Assembly: GCA_021464245.1 (NCBI GenBank)
Contig: JADCRB010000071.1
Span: 2,976,001 to 3,040,000 of the forward strand
Direction of reading: 5' to 3'
From: Carallia brachiata
Lineage: Eukaryota > Streptophyta > Magnoliopsida > Malpighiales > Rhizophoraceae
Length of the DNA stretch: 64,000 bases
Made by a program: the position numbers and the translations under genes
Shown: positions 34,861-48,500 of the stretch, piece by piece
Layout: the number at the start of each line of letters is the position of its first letter
How positions within the stretch are numbered: the first letter of the stretch is position 1
Notes under the pieces: model-generated
What the model was told of the DNA's origin: nothing
The model's database searches: none
Seen by the model: only the letters and a program-made list of their open reading frames with translations

Positions 34861-37800
34861 CTACTCGTCATCATCCAGCTCAACAAGTTGTGCCCGCCTC
34901 TCAGCTGCCTTCTTCCTGACAAAGAATCCCCACCTCATTGCTGCTTTGATCTTCAGCCACCCCACAACAGCTTTGGGAGGTCGTGTGCGATACTCTTCAA
35001 AATTTGGCATCGGAGATGCCATGTAAGGTGGGAATCCGTACCCATCTTCATGTATAGGGGCATGGCCTCCCATGCTGAAGAGACGGAGCAAGTGCTGCAT
35101 ATCATCATTTTCAAGCATCTCATGACTGCGGGTGCGAATCTCCTCCTCTGACAAGAATTCATCAACTTCCTTGTCCCGGCTATTGCCCCAGTCACCGAAA
35201 GGATTAAGATTAGATGGTGGAATGGAAGAGCCTAGAGCTTGGAAGCTTGAAACAGATGACTGAGGAGAAACAGATGACTGTGGAGGGGCCAGGGCAAGAC
35301 CAGCGGTATCACCATTGTTTCTAATGTTTTGGGACTGGTGAGAATTGCCAATCATATGTGCATGTGGTGTGAATGAGGTGCTATCAAACTGAGTCGGTGA
35401 ATTTGGATTAACAAGCTGTGATCGACCAGAATATTTGCTTCCAGCATTATCATTGTACCCTGTTATTAGAATTGACACCCAAAGAAGGAAGACAATGGTA
35501 AGCAAGGCTGTCCTCAAACACCGTTTCTTATCTGACAAAATGTAGCCAGTAATACTTACCTGCAACTTGTAGACCTGAATTCACAGAAGTCTGTTCGGTA
35601 GAAATTGAAGCTGGCAGCCGTGGTAACAATGCTTGCTGGTCTATAGAATTAGAGTATCCTAATTGGCCCACCTGAAGTCCATCTTTCGAGGCACTTGACC
35701 TCTTACTTTGGTTGAAGTTCAGCAATGACTTGCCATCATATTCTATGACTTGATTCCAATTGTCATATGCCTTCTTGACCAATGTGTCTACAAAGACCTG
35801 CATAAACAAATTTGAAAGAGAAACTATTCTCATCTTGACGACTCAAGCAATGAAGTCAAGCAAAATGTTACCACCAAAACAAGGTCAACAAAAACAAGGC
35901 AAAACAACAGAAAAAGCCAACTGTTGCAGATTCCTCCATACACAATAAATTCAAAGAAGACAACACCGAGTTGGAAATGGACTCTTTAGCAGCTGTAAAC
36001 CGGCTTATAAATTCCCATAAACAAGAAGCTTATCAGTTTCAGCTTAAGTTGATACAATCACAAGAAAAGGTTAGTTTAGAACACTATCCAAGTAGCAAAG
36101 CATTGGGTATGAAGTTATATCTGTAACTGCTAACGAAAATTCGATCCCACTAATTTACAAATTAAGCTGGGAAAAACTTTAACTATCTTCAATGGGCTAT
36201 TTAAAAGGAATAAATAAAAATTAAAGTAAATTGTAGCTATTGGTTTGAAGATATTTAAGGCAGTGAAGTAGTGCTGTGCATGTCAAAGTATCCAGAAGGT
36301 CAAATTGCTGTAGCTCAACAAAACAAGCACAACATTCACAAAAATTAAAAAAAAATAAAAATCCATTTAAAAGTTAATCATAAAACATGAATGAGGCAAA
36401 CCTTCTGCTCTTCAGAAAGAGAATCAGCTGAATAATACTGCTCCCCTGAGATAAGGCCAGTCAGCTCATATATGTTGTTAAAAACAACGCCAACGTTTCT
36501 TGAATCTTCGGGATGGTAAACATAAAGTTTTCCATTCAGGACACAAGTTTTTGCATGCTCTAGTAGAGCCTCCCACATCTTATTTGACATACCACTCCCC
36601 AGAATCTACAGTAACAGATTGACATAATAAGATCAGTACAGAACATGAAGCTCTTTAACTAAAGAACCAACCAATGAACCAGGTAATACGCTTACATTCC
36701 GCAATTTTTGGGGATCCTTGACCGCAAAACCCAGAAAATGTTCAACCGTGAATATTCCACTATTATTCAGCCTCTTGTGAAAAGAACCATCCTTGCCAAT
36801 TTTCTCCAATCTCCAGACGTCATCATGCAATGCAGGTGGATAGTGTTTCTTGTACACTTGTAAAACAAATTTATAAGCAAATTTTCAGGACAAGAATCAT
36901 AAGAAAAGAAAATAACACAGAGAAGACGAACTTACATTCCCCTCTGTGATCTTTCACAGTAAAAGCTTCTGTCTTTGCCTCAAGGATACGAATACCCTCA
37001 CAATATCCAGATGCCACTTTCAAGCCAAGCCTGAACTTCCTGCTCCTTATCCAACTTGAGTTATCGGTAAAAGTTAGCTCCCCCAGTGTCCCAACCCCTT
37101 CCTTAAGTGTGACTTGCAGGTCCCCAGTCAGCAACGGTCTCTTTCCTTCACGCTCCTTTACAACATGGCTTTCAAATTCTTCCTGTGTCCAGCCTTCATC
37201 ATCTTCATTGTTAAAATCGCCTTCAAGCACAATAACATCTAGTTTCACAGAGGCTTCAGGCCCAGAAGTGACCACATGGCCAGTATTTGCATCAAGAAGA
37301 ACAACATGGATTGCAGCACCCTGCTCTCCCTCTACTTTTCCTCCTGTGAAAAGAGGAAGAGACAACCTGGACCTAAACTGCAATTGCAAGTTTCTTCCAT
37401 CTGGGCCTTCAATTTGTTTGGGAGAAGACCTGCAAAGCTAAGAATTAGAACACTATACTGCCTCTAAAGCGGAAAACCATGGCAATGCAGAGAAGATTAT
37501 TAAGTTGAAATTAAAACATTGAGGCTTACAAAAAGTTGACTGTTATTGAGAAATGCAAAGGTATGGACCTTATATTAGATAAAACGTTATTGAAGCACAA
37601 AATAATATGGAAAAATTGGAAACCCTCAAACACACAATGAATTGCTACAAATGTACTTCCTAAATAGCACAGACTGGTAATCAGACTGCTAGAACATGAA
37701 AGAACCTTGTAAAGAACATACGTGAGCCACAAGACAGGTTTTATAAGAAGCAAATGACATACCTTCCATTTAGTCTGGCAGGGCCTATTTTTGCCAAAGC

Positions 37801-40004
37801 ACGCTCCACTTCCTCACTTACCTGTTGAGCATAAGTTGCAAAGATGCAATAAGAAGCCAGATGCAATAAAATGCTTTCAATGTAGCAAACAGTCAAGTCG
37901 AAATAATATTAAGGGTTTAACCATTTAGATTCCTAAACCAACATCATCAGCAATATTACATGATTATGTTGTTATTTTTATCGAACAATTACTTAACAAT
38001 TGTGCTAATGTGTGTTTGCTTGATATGTTCTTAATATTTGCCTTCACAAGAAATTCTCTTAAGTGCAAGTATATGACACAGATTTCTTTTGGATATTTAC
38101 AGGGGTTCAAAGCGTTCCATGTGGAGCACAGATGCATAAGAGAAGTGATATGATGAGAAATTAAGCAACAATGTAAAAGTTCCAACAACATAAAGCAGGG
38201 CTTGATGCTCTAGCAAACCAAACTGAATAATACAAGCACCAAAAGACCATCAAAAGTTGTGTGGTATAGCAAATTCAACATCAATGGAGACAAACAAATG
38301 GCATCATTTGAGAATTATTGGAAGCTTTGATTAATCCAGGATTAAATGTCTTCCTACAATTACTTTCAGGCTTTAAGTGCGATGTTGTTATACATCCTTT
38401 AACTGTTTGGGAGAAGTTATCACCAAGCTTCTTGTTTGACAGCCTGTTTGACGAGTAAAGAGCTAGTTTCTCAACTGTATTCATTCTCAGAGGAATTGAC
38501 CTTGCCTACACATCTTAAGACATTCAAGTGCACTTCTAAATGTAATGCATCCCAATAATTCTATAAAGGCCTTGTTCTCTCTTTTGAAGAAAGCGAATTG
38601 GCAGAAATTGCGGCCTTTTTGTCTTTGTGAACAAAACATAATGTGCGATGCCATGGGTGAATGATGTATTAATGTGATATGGAATCCACGTAAAGGACTC
38701 CTAGGAACTTAGTATGATCCTATTTGTAGTCTCCTTTTGACTTTGCAGTAGGACCTCCCAGCCTAGTTCCTCTTTGATGACAGATTCATTTTTCAAAAAG
38801 AAATAAATGAATTTTAATTGCTCATGATAAAGTAATGGACAGAAGTAAATTGTGAAAAAAAAAAAAAAAAAAAGAGAGAAAGAAAAAGCCTTACAACTCT
38901 ACGGAGAATAGGTTCCATGGAGGAGAAGAGCTTCTGCAGGCTGTCAACCTTCAGAGCTTCCACAATTACACTGCATGATGTATACATCTTTGTGTTAAAA
39001 TGAAGGTTATTGTCTATATATTGCACTGCAGCAATTTACCCTGAATCAGTTGTGATTAAATACAAAAATCACAGCATCCAGAGGCATATGAAGGATTCAA
39101 ATTTCAATCATTATAAATGTAATCAAAAGTAGAGGACCGTAAGGCAAGCAAGGATAGTATAAGACATCTAAAGTAGTTGTAAGTATCAGTGTGTCTTCAT
39201 AAGGGACATGCAGACAGAATAGTATTATGTTATTCAGTCAATTTCTTAAAACCTAACGATTCCCAATTACTATTTTGATTCAACTCTCTCCTCCTACCTC
39301 ATAATAATCTCTTTTAACATGCCTCTTACCAGTGCTTGTTGCAACTATTAGGTGAAAATTAGCACCTCACTTTCAACTTACAGGAGATAAGTTTTTGCTA
39401 TGCTCAATACAATCCAATTTTACAAGGCACACACATGATATCGTTGTTTCTCAAGGATTTTCATTGTTCCACCAAGTATCATTGACATAAATAAATATAT
39501 TACTTCCAGAAATTACACAAAAGCAAAAATTACAAGTTGACTAAAAAATTAAGCATTTATCCAACAAGCACCCAGGGAGAACAAAGAGGGCGAGCCTTAG
39601 CACAACAGTTGTTTGGTGACCTCGAGGTCACGGGTTCGAGGCATGGAACCAGCCTCTTTGCAAAAATGCAAGGGGTAGCCTGTGTACATATGCGCCCACC
39701 CTCCCGTCACCACCCACTAAGTCGGGGGAGCACTTTGTGCACCGGGTGAGTCCTTTACCCAGTGGGAACAAAACCAACAGTTGCAAGGTTAATTAAATCA
39801 GTTAAGTTACGCTGTAGTAAAACCACTCAACCTAACAAAACAAAAGAAGTTGAACAACCAAGAAAATATCTTTTCTTTTTAATCTTTTTATTACCGAGCT
39901 AAAGCAGGCCGTTTTGGCTCAGGTTGCTTGTCTTCGTCTCCTGCTTCAAGGCTCCGCTTCCCTCTAGCCATACTATTGGTCCTCTCCATATACCTCGTTT
40001 GCAT
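34861..40004 (-). CDS. CBP60B: Calmodulin-binding protein 60, CBP60B/C/D type
   Basis: Eight coding exons (40004-39895, 38970-38895, 37821-37763, 37429-36936, 36856-36696, 36605-36402, 35797-35560, 35459-34861) join in frame to 646 residues, very near the length I recall for Arabidopsis CBP60B. The family are plant DNA-binding regulators of immunity and growth controlled by calmodulin. The N-terminus has [14 protein letters not shown] and a basic KRPALA segment. The conserved core includes [35 protein letters not shown] and [20 protein letters not shown]. The basic amphipathic helix near the C-terminus ([19 protein letters not shown]) is the likely calmodulin site, which in CBP60g lies at the N-terminus instead. 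The start at 40004 ([12 protein letters not shown]) was preferred to the ATG at 39989 because an in-frame stop precedes it and close relatives begin this way. Confidence 0.94.
39588..39762 (+). mobile_element. Au-like SINE in CBP60 intron 1
   Basis: Starts GGGCGAGCCTTAGCACAAC (box A) and has GGTCACGGGTTCGAGGC (box B, about 39626-39642). It continues with AACCAGCCTCTTTGCAAAAA, GGGTAGCCTGTGTACATA and GGGGGAGCACTTTGTGCACC, the order of words that defines the plant Au SINE family. It is antisense to the CBP60 gene. Possible imperfect target copies are GAGAACAAAG on the left and GGGAACAAAA on the right. Confidence 0.85.
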
Positions 40005-40039
40005 CTTCACTCACCTTTTCGAAACCCAACTTCCCAGAT

Positions 40040-40352
40040 CTGCAAAAGGGGGACAAACCAACAACGTAAACATCAAACACCAAACTTGCTCGCATCAGAT
40101 CCAAACTGAAACACAAATTAACATAAATTCAAGATTTCAGACACTAATTTTCACCTTGTACGAGAAACTTAAGAAAAGTAGAAAAGAAAGAAACGAAGAT
40201 CATACTCTAATTTAAGTACAAATAACTAAAACTTCCCCGTTGTCTTAAAAAAAAAAAGAAAGACAAAAGAAAAAAAGGAAAAACTAAAACTTTGCCGGCA
40301 TCCAAACGGATTATGAAGACAAAAGCGGGGAACTGAAAGACAAAAAGATAAC
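40040..40352 (-). other. Probable 5' UTR intron of the CBP60 gene
   Basis: On the minus strand the coding exon can extend upstream to 40039, preceded by CCCCTTTTGCAG, a strong acceptor. CTCCCAG followed by GTTATC at 40353 is a fitting donor. The outer exon would run from 40353 upward through the GA/CT-rich leader at 40380-40450. No ATG in the coding frame lies between the acceptor and 40004. Confidence 0.5.
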
Positions 40353-42533
40353 CTGGGAGAGAAATATCCTTCGTGACGATATCCAAGACTGTGTCGGAGA
40401 GAGAAAGAAGAGGGAGAGAAAGAAAAGAAACAGTGCATAAAAAGAGAGAGTGTCCTTCTTTGTTTGGCTTTCTGAATGGATCAAATTCAATTTCCAATTA
40501 AATTATTGCTCTTTTTAACTTTTACAAATTGTTTTGTTTTTTTTTTTATTATAAAGGAGGCGCAAAACCATACAAAAATCAAAATTATGCAGATTTGAAT
40601 ATTCATGACTCCGATACAGAATTATTAGAGTGTTTGAAATCAAAGAAAATGTGTAAAAAATAAAGAAATAAAAAAGAAAGTTATAATAAAAATAAATTAT
40701 TTAGATAAGTAAAAAAAAATATAGAGAAAGAAAAATAAAAAATAATTTATAAGAAAAAAAATAGTAAGAAAAATATATTATTTACATAAATAAAAAAAAT
40801 TAAAAGAAATAAATAATAATAAAATAATTATTATAATAATGATTATAATTTTTTTCTTTTCCCACCTTTTCATAACAAAACAAACAAATCCTAAAGATAG
40901 GAGACTTCTTTTAGCTTTAATAATATTTTTTATGATAGATCTACTTTATAAAAAAATTGAATGGCAATATCAACAGTTTAAAAATTGATATCAATTTATG
41001 GATTTGATAATTTATCAATAATAAATTTTTTTATATTAAAAATAAAATTAAAAAATTTAAAAAATATCTCTCAATTAATTGTTTATGAGATTACCAATTT
41101 TTATATTTCTTGCTATTTAATGTTGGGTCTGAGTCGGTCTACTCTGGCCGGCGACTAAGTGGGAAGGGTCGCGTACTTTTTTCGTCCACTGATTTGGTGC
41201 GTTTGGGTGAAGTAAACGTGTTTGACTCTGCCGATTTCTGTTCTGGGGCCCGGAAGTTTGGTCTTGATCCAGAGCATCTGGGCCGTCCAAGGGTGTGAGT
41301 TCGATCCGATCCGTCCTTTATTTGGCAGCTAATTTGATTGCGTAGATTGTCAACGTCAGCTAAATGAATATTCTATTATTGCCGAATACCTTTTCGTCAC
41401 CCGTCTATTTTGTTAACACGTGTTGCTTTTTTGTTTGGTAGCATTTGTAAGAGATGAATCAGTGTCTTTTTCAGTTTATTACAATCAGTTATTTTTTTTA
41501 TAATTATTAATCAAAAATTAATATTTAAATATTTTTTAATAATAAATTTATAATGTATCTGATTTTTAATTTTTTGATAGCCAATCAATTAAAACATATT
41601 ATATATAAATAACGGTAAAAAAAATAAAAAATAAAAACAACAACCACTACAAAAATCCTTTACTCTTTGCAAATAACATTTTCCATTTTATTAAAAGGAA
41701 TATCTAATTTTTATAACTTCCTAATAATCTTAAGTATACCATATAATAATTGAGATCAACTCATTAATAATCTTACATAACACAATATTTAAGATCAATT
41801 CATTAATTATTTTATACTAACACAATAATTGACATCTATTTGCAATAAAAAATAATAAATAAATTTGTATAATATAAAATTATAAATAAATTATATTTGC
41901 AAAAAAATAATAAAAACAACAAACACTTCATTAAAAAAAATTTTCATGCACCTGAGTCTCACCAACATGTGCATATAATACTAACATATATAAATTGTTA
42001 GAAAAATAATTTTATAGCAAATAAGAATAAATTATAATCCTTAATTTCTGATTGCAGCACAAATCTGTTAATCCATCTAACTTTACTTGGTATTTTTTCA
42101 TATAGATAAAAATTAACAGTACATAAAAATAATTATCGAATAATCAAAAGCACTAGAACATTTTTTTAGCAAAAAAAATTGAAAATATTTTTTAAATTAA
42201 TGCTTGAGATAATACTTAGAATATGTTTAGAATTTAATTTAAAAAAACAAATTTTTTTTTAAAAAAAACTAAATTCACTATTATGACTGTGTAATGACTA
42301 TTTCTTATATCCTCTTAGCGAGACTCTTTAATATAATCATTTATATTTAGTACGTTTGTATTATAGTGAATTAATATTTGCTACGAAAATTTTACACGTT
42401 TGTTTTTATGCTTTTGAAATGACTTCAAATTTGCATTATTATTTATTAGACCTGATGGCTGATCTCAGAATACATCTCCATCCCGATAACCTGTCAGGAA
42501 CATCTACCAAATAGATATTCTAAATGTTCATAG
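40353..42533. other. Intergenic DNA between CBP60 and BIO3-BIO1
   Basis: The first 100 bases are probably the CBP60 leader, followed by its promoter. 40610-41100 and 41480-42430 are very AT-rich. A GC-richer island at 41120-41340 has GTGAGTTCGATCCGATCC, resembling a Pol III box B, and may be a repeat relic. No gene recognised. Confidence 0.5.
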
Positions 42534-45500
42534 CTAGCAGGATACCTGCTGCTCCTTAACTACACGGAACTCTTCAAGTCCTGCATGAAGCTTGATGAGC
42601 AGTTGCCTGCAGATTTCAGGAGATGAGCATGGCCCGCACATGAGGTAGATGACATTACCCAACGGCCTCAGGTAAACCCCATCCTCACGGAGCTTCTGGA
42701 GAAGAGAGCGTGCATATAATGATGCATACCTGTACAAAGCAGTCAGGCAAGGCATTCAAATAGAAGCTCGTATATGGAAAGATTGTGTGGGAGAACTTTC
42801 AGTTCAGAGAATCAACACTAAGGATCAATAATGCAGACAAGGTCCCTAGAAAGGGACCAAAAGGGCACAGAACATTGTGAGCCGCATGCCACATTTGTGA
42901 CTTCTAGGGTACAGAATGCACAATGCCTCAAACTGTTAATGCTTCTCCATAGAGAACTCAAGCATCGATCTTCATGTTATTAGCAAAGTTTCCCGATTAT
43001 AGCATAAAATTTGTGCTGGTGGAAATCAAATAATGGTCATATGTCATGAACTTTTTTCTGGCAATGAAACAGCAGGCTTTATATAAAACCTCGTGCATGA
43101 AAAGTTGTTTCAGAGCAGCCAGAAAAGTGCACGTCAAATACATAAATAGAAGTAACCACCCAACGCTGTGGCAAAGCATGGAAGTAATACTTGACCAGAA
43201 AATAGCACTAAGTAATTTAACAGAACAATACCCAGCATTGGGCCCTTCTGCTCGTAATTCCAGAGCGAAGAGAGTTCCTAATGCGACCACTCTTTGTACA
43301 GAAGGATGTGATGAGATCAGTTGGATCAGTTCGCCGTCCCATAACTGCGGACATAAAATGCAATTTAAACAAAGTATAGACGACAAGGACAATATGCTTA
43401 AACTAACCATCCGTTGCCAAGAAGGATACTCCAACCCTCCCTGCCTAAACTTCTAGGTGAATAAAGGGACTAGATAAAAGGATTAACAAAACCACTAAGT
43501 CAGCCTAGTGGCCACCAAATATAAACCTTGTGGTGAGATCTGGGGTTTGAACCCGAGACCTCACATATAGTTAAATTGCCCTCCTCCAATCCAACTAGAC
43601 CAAAAAAAAACAAAGTTTTAATTAAGCGGGAGACCAAATGATACAATCTCCGTTATCATTCTACATTTGCACACAGGTAACAGATTGCATATTTCTAATC
43701 ATACTTCAAGCTAGAACCAATCTTGACTTCTTTGGCATGGTAACATTGGACGAGTTGACATTATAGGAAATTGTTCTGCCAATAATTGTCTTTCGTAATT
43801 TTTGTGCTACAGTTTACTTGATAAGTGAATTTTTATTAAAATCACACCACTCCACCCAAACTCCTTTAACAGCTAGGGGTGGCTATAAGGCCAAGTTTCC
43901 ATATTAAACTCTGGTCTGATTGTTGCCTCAGCACTTACATGGACAAGCAAAGGCATATCTCAAAATAAGGTATGTTATCATACTTTCCAAGCAACGAATG
44001 GTGATTTTCAGCCATCATTAAGCAAGTAAACATATTAGTATATTTCGCTTACCTCCTGAAGCAACCTTTGTCCATGAACCATATTAAGGTTTGTTTGAGG
44101 ATCTTTAAACCCTTTTATGGCCTTAACAGCTGCTGTGCAGCCCATAGCATGAGCAGTGTACGAGTGTCCGTGAAGAAGGGCTTTGAGCTAAAAACAAACT
44201 CAGAAAAAAATGTAACTGCGTATTAATAAGCTCAACATAATGGAGAAAAACGTGTTTAGGCATGCACACACACACACACACACAGAGGAAAATAATTCAG
44301 AACAGAAATTTGCAGAGGAGGGTGGAGGTGGGACAGCAAAGAGAAAAAATAGAGGAATTAGTGGGGACAACCTATAGAAAAAATCATCATAACATGAGGA
44401 GGAAGGGAAGAAAGGGAACAGGGAGAGTTCAAGAGGCATATCCAACTATCCCACCCCATTATAATCAAGTGCTTAAATTGGCCCAAGAAACTTTAGCAGA
44501 GAATAGATGTCTCAATCAAATTTCCCAAAAATATTTCCTTTGTACAACTAGAAAAAAAACGCAATAAAACCCAAGATTGTTTATTTCTATATCAGCTGTA
44601 GCATTTGTTCATCATCAATAATGGAAACCATCATACGCTTTACCACATACTGTATTTGTAACTTGTGCCAAGCCCACAAGAGAGCTCAAGATTCCTTGAA
44701 AACTAGATTACTAAAACTTCAGAAAGATTTAACTACCATAAAAGCTATGTTCAGTTCAGAATGAATTTGTTAAGTAAGTGAAACTAGGGTACTAAAACTT
44801 CAGAGAGATTTAACTAAAAAGATCCATCTTCTTTTCAGAATATGAATATGCTTAGTGTAACAATTTCAGCCACACAAGATAATGCCATAATTTTGAGAAA
44901 GTAGATGCACTTTGGCTACCGAATTCATGATAGCCAGAATACAACTATTTAAGGGTGCATAATGCACACAGGCCAACTACTCCTCCTCCATACGCTAAAC
45001 ATAAATATTGAGCAGCTCTGTTGACCTCTTTGTTTTCCCTTGTGGGTTATCCAGTCAAGAGCGTCACCGGCTAACAATGTTAAAAGGAATGTGTATAATC
45101 TCACAAAAGGATGAAGTTGATGCATTCAGTATTAAGGAAGCCTGCCCTAGTGTGTTACCTTAGAATCGTCAAAGAATGAATTAAATATGGCATCTGTGGC
45201 CAATGTGACAGCCAACGGTATAACCCCACCGGTCATCAACTTCGCAAAACAGGCTATATCTGGTACACAGTCAAGTAGTTCCATAGCAGCCTGTAAAAAT
45301 AAAAATTAAATTTCAACAGCTTAGATGAAAAAGGAATTAATGAGAGTGAGAAAGAACAGATAAAGAGCAAGAAAAGGAATCAACAAGAATAAGATATAGT
45401 GGAGGGAAACTGACCTCTGCTCCAAGACGCCAGAAACCTGTAAACACCTCGTCAAATATAACTGGAATATTTCTACTTCGACACTCCTTAACAAGCACAC

Positions 45501-48500
45501 GTTGGAAAAGTGGATCAATCATTAGCATTCCTCCTGCACCTTGTATAACTGCAACAAAAGTGCAGAATTTAAGAAAACTAAAAAAATTGGGCGCTCGAAA
45601 GCATGCTAAGAGAGACGAGAACATGAAAGTGATGCGGAGGCCAAAGTTCTGGCGAGCTATTATTGGGTCCAGACAAAGAAGAAAACTGCAAGGATAATCC
45701 AGATTAGGCCATATACGAGAAGCCATAAAGGGTTTGCGTGTGTGAAACTCAAGAGGAGGAGGGAGAGAGAGAGAGGAAAGGAGACCGTTTTCCTTTTCCA
45801 ATCTACATTTCTTCAAATGATACACACAACATTAACCTGCTTTTGGCCAATTATCCAATAGAACAAAGAAAATGAAGGGCCAACATTTACTAGAATATGA
45901 CAATAATGATTGCCAAATCAGTTATAAAATAATTCCACCAAGAAAGAGAGCAAACAATTTCTTGGAACTTTTTCTTTGGAAAGTCCACAATCAAATAATA
46001 AATTATTTTAGGGAATTATAAGACAGAGTGCTTAAAAATATCAGGCTTACAAATGACATGCACAAATTCATACTTGAGGGAGTGAAGGGAAGGGACCCCC
46101 GGGGGGGGGGGGGGGGCCGCGGCGTGGGTGATAAAACCACCCAAAATCAGCATTTTGTACACCATATACAAAATGTAGGTGCACAAGATTAGTGATATCA
46201 CAATCCCCCGTCTCATGTATGAAATTGAATGACATATCCTAATTAGCCTAACATCCAACATGCAACCTGATTCCAAATGTACAAACAAATAAACATACAG
46301 TGAAACATTATGGCAAGAAAAAGTTTGATTCAGTCAACATAAAACAAAACGCAAGGAAAAAAAAAAAAACTACATAGTCTTGCCTGGTTCTATGATCAAT
46401 GCTCCAATGTGGACAGATCCTTTTGATCCAGAATATTTCAAAAGCTGCTCCGAGATATATGATGTATAAATTGTAGCAAGATCTGATTCATCCCTGCTCT
46501 TGTCAAAAATTTGATCACGACAACTGAAGGCTGTTAAAGCCAATGAATGTTAGGAAAATTTTCTCAATGGCAATGGAAACTGAGTCACCAAGCTCAAATT
46601 TAATTGAAAAATAAAACACCAAGTTTGCTTACTCATATCTCCATCAAACACATTTTCAGAAAGCATCCATTCAGGTAGTGAAAGAGTCCACATGCTGTTG
46701 CACATAAAGGCTGTTGGAGGATCCAAAAAAATGCCTCTTCCAGTGTACCTGTGAAAATAAATGAAAGCAAACATCGATGAGCTAAAAAATAGATACTTTC
46801 TCTCTCCAACTTTAAAGACTAATATTAATATTCAGCAATATATATATATAGTCCCATATATTGTCCCTCTGGTGCCTCAACTCCTCTGTATATAAACAAC
46901 CTTACCAAGTAACAAATGAGATCATGTTAACAGCACGCAACTAGAACAATCTATTTCAAGTCAATTATCCATTTACTTTAAGCCACCAAATGAACTAAGT
47001 GCCAGAAAAGGGGTATCATGATTGTTTCTATACCAAAGAGCATATGTCAAATAAAAAATATGAAATTGAAGCATTAAGCAAAAGAACAATGTTGCTTCAG
47101 ACTATTTCATTCCATTTCATCATGTCATGACATGAACGGTTAAACAATATTAGAAAACCAAGCATATAGAGACACAAGGCTAAAATATTAGCGCGGATCT
47201 AAGAAGCATCCAGCCAAAACCAAACTGTTAAAACGTAAAACATGGATCTTTTGTAAACTGCATTCTTGACTACATGAATGATTCACATTCCACCTCATTT
47301 ATTTCATGGCAACAAGCATAGCCAAATATACCTGGCATAAACAGTACTTCTAAAATAATAGGAACGCAAATTTCTTTCTTGGATATTAAATTGTGAAATA
47401 TATATATATATGTTCAATTATGCTTCCACAAAAACATGCAACATAAAATTTCATCACTTCTTTTTGAGAGATTCTGAGATTTGATAAGAACTTAAAGCAG
47501 AATAAGCAATATGTCGCACCATAATATCCTCATTGTTGGTCAATCAATTGCTATCAGCCACCCACTAGTTACTGTTAAAGTATAAAATATAGAAGTCCCA
47601 TATTGGAAAGAAAGGAAGAAGTATATCAATATATAAGTGTGGTTAGAAGACCCATAACCTAAACCTTAAGGTTTTAGGTAAGATGTGGTGTCCAAAAAAA
47701 AGCCCATTTAATATTGCTTGCTTCTTCCTTGTTGTTATCCGTTTAAGTTGTTGGGTCTATACTTCTACAAATCTTTACATGGTATCAGAGCCCAAATGTT
47801 GTTACCCCTCATATTTAACAGTGAACTAGAGTCAGCTCAGGTGAGCTGGGTCCAACTCAGGTGAGTTGGACTTCCGTTGTTTGTTGTTGTTTGTTCACGC
47901 TTCCAGCCCAAGTGAGCTGGGCCCATCCAGGTGAGTTGGGCTTTCGCGTGAGGGGGCGTGTTAAAGTATAAAATATAGAAGTCCCATATTGGAAAGAAAG
48001 GAAGAAGTATATCAATATATAAGTGTGGTTAGAAGACCCATAACCTAAACTTTAAGGTTTTAGGTAAGATGTGGTGTCCAAAAAAAAGCCCATTTAATAT
48101 TGCTTGCTTCTTCCTTATTGTTATCTGTTTAAGTTGTTGGGCCTATACTTCTACAAATCTTTACATGGTATCAGAGCCCAAATGTTGTTACCCCTCATAT
48201 TTAACAGTGAACTAGAATCAGCTCAGGTGAGCTGGATCCAACTCAGGTGAGTTGGACTTCCGTTGTTTGTTGTTGTTTGTTCACGCTTCCAGCCTAAGTG
48301 AGCTGGGCCCATCCAGGTGAGTTGGGCTTTCGCGTGAGGGGACGTGTTAAAGTATAAAATATAGAAGTCCCATATTGGAAAGAAAGGAAGAAGTATATCA
48401 ATATATAAGTGTGGTTAGAAGACCCATAACCTAAGCCTTAAGGTTTTAGGTAAGATGTGGTGTCCAAAAAAAAGCCCATTTAATATTGCTTGCTTCTTCC

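Noticed and set aside
39588..39650. A functional tRNA gene
   Set aside because: Box A and box B are present but the cloverleaf is not complete and the sequence continues as an Au-type SINE.
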